Assembly (NCBI GenBank): GCA_011321845.1
Contig: DROQ01000055.1
Coordinates: forward strand, 17,927 to 81,926
From: Planctomycetota bacterium
GTDB lineage: Bacteria; Planctomycetota; UBA1135; GCA-002748355
Reading direction: 5' to 3'
DNA: 64,000 bases
Each line of letters begins with the position of its first letter. Positions within the stretch are counted from its first letter, which is position 1. The notes below the pieces were generated by a model. That model ran no database searches. It was not told the DNA's origin and saw nothing but the letters and a program-made list of their open reading frames with translations. This document shows positions 24,995-32,897 of this stretch, one piece after another. Position numbers and translations under genes: made by a program.

Positions 24995-26440
24995 ATGGGC
25001 CATTCCCCTCCAGGCAGATCCCGCCCCCGAGTCACCGTCGTCATCCCCAGTTGGAATGGACGCGGGCTCCTCGAATCCTGCCTCGAGGCCTTGGAGGCAG
25101 CATACCAGAGGACCGGCCTCCCCGACGCCGTTCTGGTCGTCGACAACGGCAGCGAGGACGGGACCATGGAGTGGCTGCGCGACCTGGGCAAGCCCCGCGT
25201 CTCCTGCCTGCCTCTGGCTCGGAACCATGGCTTCGCCTTCGCCTGCAACCGCGGAGTGGAGGCCGCCGAAAGCGAGTGGATCCTCATCCTCAACAACGAC
25301 ACGATCCCCGCCCCCCGCATGGTCCAAAAACTCATGGAGGCGGAGGAAAGGGAGGGAAATGCAGCCGTCCCCCTCCTCTGCGCCCCGGTCGCCAACTACG
25401 TCAAGGGCAAACAGCTCATCCCCCTCCTCGCGGGGGAAGACGAGAACAGCGTCTCCGCGATCGAAGCGCGGCTGGCTGATTGCGCCGAGGGAATGGTCGA
25501 GGATGTGCGGGAACTTTCGGGGCTCTGCCTCCTCCTGCGCAGGAAGCACTACCTCGATCTGGGGGGTTTCGACGAGCGTTTCGGACTGGGCAACTTCGAG
25601 GACGACGACCTCTGCTTCCGGTTTCGAAGGATGGGAGGCCGTCTCCTGATCGTCCGTGACAGCTATGTCCATCACCTGGGAAACAGGACCTTCATCGCCC
25701 TGGGAATGGACTATGAGAAGGATCTGGAAGAAAAGCGGCAGGTCTTCTTGAAGAAATGGGAGAGAGACCCTCTCTTCCTTCTGGAGAAACATTCCCTCGA
25801 GTGGGAAGCCTCCCAGTTCCTGCCCTCCCTGGAGCGGGCACAACTCCCCTCGGACCAGACCCCCTGGCTCCGACGCCTCCAAGCCAAGACCTACGGAGCG
25901 CTGGACCAGCCCCAGAGAGCCCTCTTGGCCTGGAGGGAATACCTGGGACACTGCCCCAAGGATACCGAAGCGCGCTCGACCGAAGCCCTCCTGCTCTTCC
26001 AGATGGGAAGGTCGTTGGAAGCCCGGAAGACCCTGAGCCGCACCCTGGACGAGTGCTGGTTCGGACCCGTCTTCGCGGCGAGCCTGCTGACCCAGGTGGC
26101 CAGGCAACTCCATCACGAAGCCCCAGGCGAAGCCGAAGACTACCTCCGCTACGCCCTCGACATCCGCCCCGACTTCGTCCCCGGCCTGAACCTCAAGGCG
26201 GTCTGGGCCATCGAACAGGGCAGGTTCCAGGAGGCCGAGCACATTCTCCAGCCCTTCCGTCAAAAAGAAGATCCCGACCTCTGGAACAACCTCGGGATCG
26301 CCCTCTACCAGCAGGGGAAGGCGCCGGAGGCTCTCGAGGCTTTCAGCGAGGCCGCCCGCAGAGGAGGCCCCCAATCCCCGGCCGCCCGCAACCTGGAGGC
26401 TCTGCTCACCACTGGGAAGCAGCCTCCCGAAAGGCCCTGA
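24995..26440 (+). CDS. GT2 family glycosyltransferase with C-terminal TPR repeats
   Basis: 481 residues. The GT-A fold begins VTVVIPSWNG, with VVDNGSEDGT, the metal-binding LNNDT (DxD-like) and a later FGLGNFEDDDLCFR that carries the probable base. These are typical of rhamnosyl- or N-glycan-type GT2 enzymes. From about residue 275 the protein becomes a TPR array, for example LDQPQRALLAWREYLGHCP and NNLGIALYQQGKAPEALEAF. A glycosyltransferase with TPRs often modifies proteins or acts in cell-surface polysaccharide assembly. No signal peptide or membrane helix is present. The last 35 bases overlap the convergent trmFO gene. Confidence 0.88.
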   Translation: MGHSPPGRSRPRVTVVIPSWNGRGLLESCLEALEAAYQRTGLPDAVLVVDNGSEDGTMEWLRDLGKPRVSCLPLARNHGFAFACNRGVEAAESEWILILNNDTIPAPRMVQKLMEAEEREGNAAVPLLCAPVANYVKGKQLIPLLAGEDENSVSAIEARLADCAEGMVEDVRELSGLCLLLRRKHYLDLGGFDERFGLGNFEDDDLCFRFRRMGGRLLIVRDSYVHHLGNRTFIALGMDYEKDLEEKRQVFLKKWERDPLFLLEKHSLEWEASQFLPSLERAQLPSDQTPWLRRLQAKTYGALDQPQRALLAWREYLGHCPKDTEARSTEALLLFQMGRSLEARKTLSRTLDECWFGPVFAASLLTQVARQLHHEAPGEAEDYLRYALDIRPDFVPGLNLKAVWAIEQGRFQEAEHILQPFRQKEDPDLWNNLGIALYQQGKAPEALEAFSEAARRGGPQSPAARNLEALLTTGKQPPERP

Positions 26441-27707
26441 GCCCCCGTTCGAACTTCTTCTTCCTCCGGACCCGCTTGGGTCCGCGAACCTTGAGTTCGG
26501 GGAGGAGGCCCCAGTTGGCGTTCATCGGCTGGAAGTTCTCGGGGTTCGCCCCCGCGAGAAAGCGCACCAGCCCCCCCAACATGCTCTCCGGCGGTGGGAC
26601 CACGGGCTCCTTCCCCAGGACCCGGCGCGCCGCGTTGGTCCCCGCCAACCATCCAGTCGCAGCGGACTCGAGATAACCCTCGACCCCGCAGAGCACGCCC
26701 GCGACGAAGAATCCCTCCCGCTTCCGCAGCTCGAGAGTCGGTTCCAGCAGAGCCGGGGCGTTCAAAAAGGTGTTCCTGTGCATGACCCCGTAGCGGACGA
26801 TCTCCGCACTCTCCAGGCCGGGGATCAGGGCGAGAACCTCTTTCTGATCCGGCCACCTGAGGCCGGTCTGGAAACCGACCAGGCTCCACATGCGCCCCTC
26901 TGCGTCCTCCCGCCTGAGCTGGACCACGGCGAAAGGGCTCTTGCCCGTGCGCGGATCCACGATCCCCTTGGGCTTCATCGGCCCATGGGCGGGGGTCAGG
27001 TAGCCACGCCGGGCGATCTCCTCGATGGGCATGCAGCCCTCGAAAAACTCCAGCTTCTCCCAGTCATGGGGGACATGCTTCCTCGCCCGGGTAATGGCTT
27101 CGAAGAGCCTCCTGTACTCCTCCTCGGCCAGGGGGCAGTTGAGGTAGTCCGGCTCCTGTTCATAGCGTCCCTGGGCAAAAACCTTTTCCCGGTCCAAGCT
27201 CTCCCCCAGGACCACAGGCGCGGCCGCGTCATAGAAGGAGAGAAAGGCTTCCCCCAGGGTCTCCTGGATTCGCGCGGCCAGAGCCTCCGTGGTGAGCGGC
27301 CCCGTCGCCAGGACCAGCGGTCCATCCTCCGGCAACTCCACAAGCTCCCTGCCCTCCCGCTCGATCAGGGATTCCCGCTCCAAAGCAGCATCCACAAAGG
27401 CCGAAAATCGCTCCCGGTCCACGGCCAGGGCCCCCCCGGCCGCCACCTGGGCCTCGTCGGCGGCCGCCAGGATCAAAGATCCCAGCTCCCGCAACTCCGC
27501 CTGGAGCAGGCCCTTGGCGTTGGTTTCCCCCCTGCCGCCCAAGGAGTTGGAGCAGACCAGCTCCGCCGCCCGCCCCGTCCGGTGTGCCGGCGTCATCCGC
27601 CCCGGCCGCATCTCCACCAGCCGAACGGGGACACCCATCCTCGCGATGGCCATCGCCGCCTCCGAGCCGGCCAGCCCCGCCCCCACCACCAGAATCCGAT
27701 CGCTCAT
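26406..27707 (-). CDS. trmFO: Methylenetetrahydrofolate--tRNA-(uracil-5-)-methyltransferase TrmFO
   Basis: Folate- and FAD-dependent enzyme that makes the ribothymidine at position 54 of tRNA. 433 residues from ATG 27707, preceded by AAAGGA; an in-frame ATG at 27740 lacks a site. The N-terminal dinucleotide fold is ILVVGAGLAGSEAA, followed by RPGRMTPAHRT and ELVCSNSLGG, which are diagnostic of TrmFO (formerly Gid). The C-terminal NANWGLLPEL is also typical. Length is normal. Its presence suggests that this organism does not use a TrmA-type SAM-dependent enzyme for this site. Confidence 0.95.
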   Translation of the reverse strand: MSDRILVVGAGLAGSEAAMAIARMGVPVRLVEMRPGRMTPAHRTGRAAELVCSNSLGGRGETNAKGLLQAELRELGSLILAAADEAQVAAGGALAVDRERFSAFVDAALERESLIEREGRELVELPEDGPLVLATGPLTTEALAARIQETLGEAFLSFYDAAAPVVLGESLDREKVFAQGRYEQEPDYLNCPLAEEEYRRLFEAITRARKHVPHDWEKLEFFEGCMPIEEIARRGYLTPAHGPMKPKGIVDPRTGKSPFAVVQLRREDAEGRMWSLVGFQTGLRWPDQKEVLALIPGLESAEIVRYGVMHRNTFLNAPALLEPTLELRKREGFFVAGVLCGVEGYLESAATGWLAGTNAARRVLGKEPVVPPPESMLGGLVRFLAGANPENFQPMNANWGLLPELKVRGPKRVRRKKKFERGLRAFREAASQW

Positions 27708-27824
27708 CCGCCGTCCTTTTTTCCTGCTTTCCCGTGACAAAACAGCCTGGATCTTGACAGCTCCCCGCCGGGGATCTATCCCCTTCCCTCCCTTTTTCTT
27801 CAGACACCATTACAAGGAACGCCG

Positions 27825-28967
27825 ATGTCCAGCTCCCCCCCCGTCTCCCAGGAGGCCGTTCTCCAAGCCCTCAGCAACATCCAGGACCCCGACCTGGGAA
27901 AAGACATCGTCAGCCTGGGCTTCGTCAAGGATCTCAGCATCGAGGGGAACAGGGTCTCCTTCACGATCGAGCTGACGACCCCCGCTTGCCCCGTCAAGGA
28001 GAGCTTTCGCGAGCAAGCCGAGTCCCTGGTGGGGGCCATCCCCGGGGTCGAGAGCGTCCAAGTGGAGATGAGCGCGAACGTGGCCGCCGCCAACCCCTTC
28101 GACAATCAAAACGCCGTCCAGGGGGTTAAAAACATCATCGCCGTTTCCTCCGGAAAAGGAGGCGTCGGCAAGTCCACGGTTGCCGTCAACCTGGCCTGCG
28201 CCCTGCACCAGCTCGGGGCCAAAGTCGGCATCCTCGACGCGGACGTGTACGGCCCGAACGTCCCCCTGATGATGGGCCTCCAGGGGAACCCCAAGATGGT
28301 GGAGAAAAAGATCATCCCCCTCAACGCCAGGGGCATCCAGGTCATGTCCATGGCCTTCCTCGTCGCCGAGGACCAGCCCGTCATCTGGCGTGGCCCCATG
28401 CTCCACAGCGCGATGCGGCAGTTCCTGCACGAGGTCCTCTGGGGGGACCTCGACTACCTGATCGTGGACCTCCCCCCGGGCACGGGCGACGCCCAACTCT
28501 CCCTCGCCCAGCACACCCACCTGATGGGCGCGGTCATCGTCACGACTCCTCAGGAGGTCAGCGTCCTGGATGTCCGCAAGGCCATCGGCATGTTCCAGCA
28601 GGTCAGCGTCCCCGTCCTCGGCATCGTCGAGAACATGGCGGGCCTGGTGCTGCGGGGATCCTATGAGGGGAATCTTTCCAAGCTGTGCGCGGACGGTCCT
28701 GAGGGTAAGGTTGAGGCCCAGTTGTCCGATGGGCGTTTCGAGCTTCATCTGGATCTCTTTGGGAAGGGTGGAGGAGACAAGATCGCCGAAGCCTACGATC
28801 TCCCCATCCTCGGCCGCGTCCCTCTGGACCCGGCCCTCCGCGCGGGGGGGGACCAGGGGAGCCCGGTGACCCTTGACCAGCCGGACAGCCCAGTCGCCCA
28901 AAAGTTCATCGAAGTGGCCGGAGCCCTGGCCGCCAAGGTGAGCACGGCGAACCTCGCTTCCAGCTAG
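27825..28967 (+). CDS. mrp: Mrp/NBP35-family P-loop ATPase (Fe-S carrier family), CxxC missing
   Basis: 380 residues. An N-terminal MIP18/DUF59 domain (about 8-85, containing DPDLGKDIVSLGFV and TTPACPVKE) precedes the deviant Walker A SSGKGGVGKST (108-118), ILDADVYGP and LIVDLPPGTGD. Family members bind and transfer [4Fe-4S] clusters, commonly through a CxxC shortly after the ENM motif. Here ENMAGLVL (269-276) is followed by a 25-30 residue insertion with only C288 before FGKGGG, so the usual cluster site is absent. A nucleotide-dependent role remains likely, but Fe-S carriage is uncertain. The gene is divergent from trmFO and followed by a strong hairpin. Confidence 0.88.
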   Translation: MSSSPPVSQEAVLQALSNIQDPDLGKDIVSLGFVKDLSIEGNRVSFTIELTTPACPVKESFREQAESLVGAIPGVESVQVEMSANVAAANPFDNQNAVQGVKNIIAVSSGKGGVGKSTVAVNLACALHQLGAKVGILDADVYGPNVPLMMGLQGNPKMVEKKIIPLNARGIQVMSMAFLVAEDQPVIWRGPMLHSAMRQFLHEVLWGDLDYLIVDLPPGTGDAQLSLAQHTHLMGAVIVTTPQEVSVLDVRKAIGMFQQVSVPVLGIVENMAGLVLRGSYEGNLSKLCADGPEGKVEAQLSDGRFELHLDLFGKGGGDKIAEAYDLPILGRVPLDPALRAGGDQGSPVTLDQPDSPVAQKFIEVAGALAAKVSTANLASS

Positions 28968-28988
28968 GCCGGCCAAGGCCGGGAGGAT

Positions 28989-29016
28989 GGAGCAGGCCAC
29001 GGCTTGGGCCTGCTCC
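28989..29016 (+). terminator. Strong hairpin after the Mrp-family gene
   Basis: GGAGCAGGCC (28989-28998) and GGCCTGCTCC (29007-29016) form a perfect 10-bp stem with an 8-base loop, 21 bases after the stop codon. No T run follows, so it may be a Rho-assisted terminator or an mRNA-stabilising structure between the Mrp and M28 genes. Confidence 0.55.
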
Positions 29017-29052
29017 TCGGCTGTTCAAGGAATCCAGAGACAAGGAGAGACT

Positions 29053-31053
29053 ATGTCCACGATCGCACTCATCCTGAGCCTTGCCTTCCTCCCCTCCCTT
29101 CTCCCGCTCCGGCAGGAGCAGGCCAAGGCCCCCCAGGTCCGACCCGACCGGGCGAGGCTCGAGCGCTTCCATCGCATGATCACCTCCAGCGTGCGCCTCG
29201 CAGGAACCGAGGGCGATCTGAAATCGGCCGACCAGGTCAAAGAGGTCTTTCTCGCCGCCGGGCTCGAGGTCGAAGAACAGGAGTACCTCGTCTACCTCTC
29301 CCGCCCAAAAAAGGCGAGCCTCAGCCTCCTGGGTCCCAAACCCCGCCCCCTGCCCCTCGGAGAAAAAGGCTTCGAGTGGGACAGCGCCTCCTACAAGAGC
29401 ACGGAGGTCCTCCCCCACCTTGCCTACACGCCTTCCTGCGACCTGGAGGAAAGGGTCGTCTACGCCAACTACGGCCTCCCGGAGGACTACGAGTACCTGA
29501 AGACCCAGGGCGTGGACGTCCGGGGGCGCATCGTCCTGGTGCGCTACGGGAAGTCCTTCCGCGGGGTCAAGGTCCAACTCGCCGAAGAGAACGGCGCCAG
29601 AGCCATCCTGATCTACTCGGACCCGGCGGACGACGGCTTCGCCAAGGGCGATCCCTATCCCAAGGGCAAGTTTCGGCCCAAGGACGGGATCCAGCGGGGA
29701 AGCCCCCTTTACATCTTCGAGTATCCAGGCGACCCCCTGACCCCGGGAGAGCCTTCGATCGAGGGCGTGCAGCGCATGAACCCCAAAGCTGCCAAGAGCC
29801 TGCCCAAGATCCCGGGACTCCCCATCTCCTGGGGCGCCGCCAAACCCATCCTCGCGGCCATGGGCGGTCCGGTCGCCCCCAGGACCTGGCGCGGCGCGCT
29901 CGAACTGACCTACCACCTCGGACCCAGCTCCGTCTCCGTCAGGATGAAGGTCGAGAACGTCCTCGAGCAGCGGACCATCCGCAACGTCATCGGCCTGCTC
30001 CCCGGCAAGTCCGGCAAAAAAGGCGACTTCGTCCTCGTGGGCAACCACCGGGACTCCTGGGTGGCAGGGGGCATCGATCCCGCCTCGGGGACGGCCTGCC
30101 TCCTGGAGGCCGCCACCCTCCTGGGAAAACTCCGGCGGGGCGGCTACGTCCCCGAACTGAGCATCCGCCTCGCCTCCTGGGACGGGGAGGAGTTCGGCTT
30201 GATCGGCTCGGTCGAATACGGCGAGCAGTTCCGCGACTTCCTGGGAGCCCACCTGCGGGCCTATCTCAACGTCGACGCGGCGGTCTCGGGTCCCAATCCC
30301 TCCCTCTCGGCGAGCCCCTCTCTCGCCGCCTTCGCGCAGAAGGTCTGGGGATCTGTGATCCACCCGGACACCGGCGAGCCCATCGCGAACAAGAAAAAGC
30401 TGAAGGCCGGCCCCATGGGGGGCGGCTCCGACTTCCAGGTTTTTTTGGATCATCTCGGCATCCCCTGCCTGGGGATGGGCATGGGAGGGGGACATGGGGT
30501 CTACCACTCGAGCTATGACTCCCATTGGTTCGTGAAAAACCGCATCGACCCGGGCTTTCGCTACCACGCGGCTGTGACCGAGGGCCTGCTCCGCTTGCTC
30601 CGTCCTTTGGCGGCCAATGCGCCCGGATGCTTTCGGCCCGCCCAGGGTTTCGCTGTGGCGATCACATGGCTGGAGAAACTCAAGCCTTCTTTGCTGCACC
30701 TCTCCCTGGACAAAAAGGAGTACGAGGATCTGCTCGCTCTCGGGAAGCGCGTCGAAACGCTCGCGAAAAAGGCCCAGCAGAGGCTCCCCCCCAAGGCTTC
30801 CGCCGACCTGGAAAAACTCTGGCTGGACCCCGAGGGGCTCTTTGGGCGACCTTGGTACCGCAACCTCCTGGTGGCCCCGGGGAGGCGCACAGGATACGCG
30901 GCCAAGATCCTCCCCGGCATCCAGGAGGCCATCGGCACGGGAGACCGAGGCAGGGTGCAACGCTCGGTCCAGAAGCTTCGTGTCCTCCTCCAACAGGCGG
31001 AAGAGGCCCTCCTAGGGTTGGCGAAGAAGGGGGGAACCCCACACAAAAAGTGA
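29053..31053 (+). CDS. M28 family (glutamate carboxypeptidase II-like) exported metallopeptidase
   Basis: 666 residues from ATG 29053, preceded by AAGGAGAGA. A signal peptide (STIALILSLAFLPSLLPL) is followed by a PA domain at about 100-290 (GRIVLVRYGKSFRGVKV). The di-zinc peptidase domain includes GNHRDSWVAGGIDPASGTA, the catalytic SWDGEEFGLIGS, VDAAVSG, and YHSSYDSHWF near the end of the domain. A C-terminal helical region of about 130 residues matches the transferrin-receptor-like dimerisation domain in position. Relatives cleave C-terminal glutamate or act as aminopeptidases outside the cytoplasm. The stop overlaps the first ABC exporter gene as GTGA. Confidence 0.92.
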   Translation: MSTIALILSLAFLPSLLPLRQEQAKAPQVRPDRARLERFHRMITSSVRLAGTEGDLKSADQVKEVFLAAGLEVEEQEYLVYLSRPKKASLSLLGPKPRPLPLGEKGFEWDSASYKSTEVLPHLAYTPSCDLEERVVYANYGLPEDYEYLKTQGVDVRGRIVLVRYGKSFRGVKVQLAEENGARAILIYSDPADDGFAKGDPYPKGKFRPKDGIQRGSPLYIFEYPGDPLTPGEPSIEGVQRMNPKAAKSLPKIPGLPISWGAAKPILAAMGGPVAPRTWRGALELTYHLGPSSVSVRMKVENVLEQRTIRNVIGLLPGKSGKKGDFVLVGNHRDSWVAGGIDPASGTACLLEAATLLGKLRRGGYVPELSIRLASWDGEEFGLIGSVEYGEQFRDFLGAHLRAYLNVDAAVSGPNPSLSASPSLAAFAQKVWGSVIHPDTGEPIANKKKLKAGPMGGGSDFQVFLDHLGIPCLGMGMGGGHGVYHSSYDSHWFVKNRIDPGFRYHAAVTEGLLRLLRPLAANAPGCFRPAQGFAVAITWLEKLKPSLLHLSLDKKEYEDLLALGKRVETLAKKAQQRLPPKASADLEKLWLDPEGLFGRPWYRNLLVAPGRRTGYAAKILPGIQEAIGTGDRGRVQRSVQKLRVLLQQAEEALLGLAKKGGTPHKK

Positions 31054-32897
31054 GTTCCCTGGACGCACAGCTCGGGGCGCCGGGAAGCGGCCCCGCCCAA
31101 ACCGGCCCCAGCGGGAGGCAAGGCTTCCGCCGCCTTCTCCCCTACCTCGGAAGACACAAGAAACGGCTCATCCTTGGCCTCCTCCTGGTCCCCGTCTTCA
31201 CCCTCGTCCAGCTCTCCATCCCTTGGGTCATTCGAGGCGCCCTCGGGACCCTCGAGGGGATCGGCAAGGGGGAGGTCGCCCTGGACCAGAGTTACTGGCT
31301 CGGGCTCGCCTTCAGCCTCATCGGCCTCTGGGCGGTCTACGGCATCGTCCGGCTCGTTTCCCGCTATCTGATCATCGGCCTCTCCCGCCAGATCGAAGAG
31401 GAAATGAAGGACGACCTCTTCGACCACCTCCTCCACCTCCCGGTCTCCTTTTTCGACAAGGCCCGCATCGGAGACCTGATCTCCCGGGCCAACCAGGACG
31501 TCGAACTACTGCGTTTCATGGCGGGACCGGCGCTCTTCTTCGGACTCACCATGATCATCATGGTCCCCCTGGCTTTTGGAGTCCTGGCCTATCTCTCCCT
31601 TCCGCTGGGCATCTTGACCGTGGCGCTCTACTCCCTCGTCGCCCTGGGGCTGATCCGGGTCTTCCCCAAACTGGCGGTCCTCTCCCGCAAGGTCCAGGAC
31701 ACACAGGGGGACGCCTCGGCGAGGGCCCAGGAGGATTTTTCGGGGATCCGGGTTTTGCAATCCTTCGCGCGGGAGGAGGCGAGCAAACAGGCCTACGCCA
31801 AGGTCGCAACAGACTGCCTCGAAGCCCAGGTGGCCATGGCCAAGACACGGGGTTTTCTGCACGCCCTCTTTATGAGCAGCGGCAGCCTGGGGCTCCTGGC
31901 CCTGGTCGGGGTCGCCCTCGTGGATCCCCTGCCGCCGAGCGACCTCTTTCCGGCCATGCTCTACATCCTCCAGCTCTCCTGGCCGTTGATGATCATCGGC
32001 TGGATCCTCCAGACCTGGCACCGTGCAAAAGCGGCCGCCGACCGACTCGACGAGGTCTTCGAGGTTCCCTTGGAGGAGTCCCTCCCCCTAGGGAGCGCCC
32101 CCGAACCTGATTTTCGACGGCATCCCGCGATCTGCGCGGACCACCTGAGCTTCCGCTACGAAGAGAACGCCCCCCTCGCCCTCAAGGACCTGGACTTCTG
32201 CCTTCCGACCGGGGGAACCTTGGGCCTCGTAGGGCCGATCGGCGCGGGGAAAACCACCTTCATCTCCCTGCTGACCCGTCTCTATGACCCTCCCCGGGGC
32301 ATGCTCTTCGTGGGCGGGGTGGATGTCAGGGACCTGCCCCTCAAGACCCTGAGAAGCCTGGTCTCCCTGGCGCCCCAGGATCCCTTCTTGTTCAGCGACA
32401 CGCTCAAGAACAACATCCTCTTCGCGGAGGAAGCGCAATTGTCCACCAGAGGGGGAGACAAGAACCCCCTCCCCGACGGCCAACGGATCGACCACCTCCT
32501 CGAGGAGTCCCGCCTGGGTCGGGACCTGGAGGCTTTTCCGGGGGGGCTGGACCAGGTCATCGGAGAGAGGGGCGTCACCCTTTCGGGCGGCCAGAAGCAG
32601 CGCACCTCCCTCGCGCGCGCCCTCGCTCCGAGGCGCCCCATCCTGGTCCTGGACGACACTCTTTCCGCGGTCGACCACGAGACCGAAAAGCACATTCTCG
32701 AGAGCCTCAACCAGCGGGACCAGGCCCAGACCCGGATCTTCGTCGCCCATCGCCTCGAAGCCGTGCGCGGGGCCGACCTCATCCTGGTCCTGGACAAGGG
32801 AGAGGTCATCGAGCAAGGCACCCACGAAGAACTGCTCGCCCAGAACGGCTGGTACGCCCGGACCTGGCGGCAACAGCAGGAGGAGGCAGAAGCATGA
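31050..32897 (+). CDS. ABC exporter half-transporter, subunit with degenerate ATP site
   Basis: 615 residues from GTG 31050, overlapping the peptidase stop; frames extending upstream lie inside the peptidase gene. About 40 variable residues precede six membrane helices (about 40-310). The ATPase domain has Walker A GPIGAGKTT, signature LSGGQKQRTSLARA and Walker B ILVLDDTLSAVDHETE. The catalytic glutamate after Walker B is an aspartate (LDD), as in the TM287/LmrC/BmrC-type subunit of heterodimeric exporters. It therefore should pair with the next gene product to form one canonical and one degenerate site. Likely role is export of lipids, peptides or drugs; the adjacent peptidase hints at peptides but proves nothing. 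Confidence 0.92.
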   Translation: MSSLDAQLGAPGSGPAQTGPSGRQGFRRLLPYLGRHKKRLILGLLLVPVFTLVQLSIPWVIRGALGTLEGIGKGEVALDQSYWLGLAFSLIGLWAVYGIVRLVSRYLIIGLSRQIEEEMKDDLFDHLLHLPVSFFDKARIGDLISRANQDVELLRFMAGPALFFGLTMIIMVPLAFGVLAYLSLPLGILTVALYSLVALGLIRVFPKLAVLSRKVQDTQGDASARAQEDFSGIRVLQSFAREEASKQAYAKVATDCLEAQVAMAKTRGFLHALFMSSGSLGLLALVGVALVDPLPPSDLFPAMLYILQLSWPLMIIGWILQTWHRAKAAADRLDEVFEVPLEESLPLGSAPEPDFRRHPAICADHLSFRYEENAPLALKDLDFCLPTGGTLGLVGPIGAGKTTFISLLTRLYDPPRGMLFVGGVDVRDLPLKTLRSLVSLAPQDPFLFSDTLKNNILFAEEAQLSTRGGDKNPLPDGQRIDHLLEESRLGRDLEAFPGGLDQVIGERGVTLSGGQKQRTSLARALAPRRPILVLDDTLSAVDHETEKHILESLNQRDQAQTRIFVAHRLEAVRGADLILVLDKGEVIEQGTHEELLAQNGWYARTWRQQQEEAEA

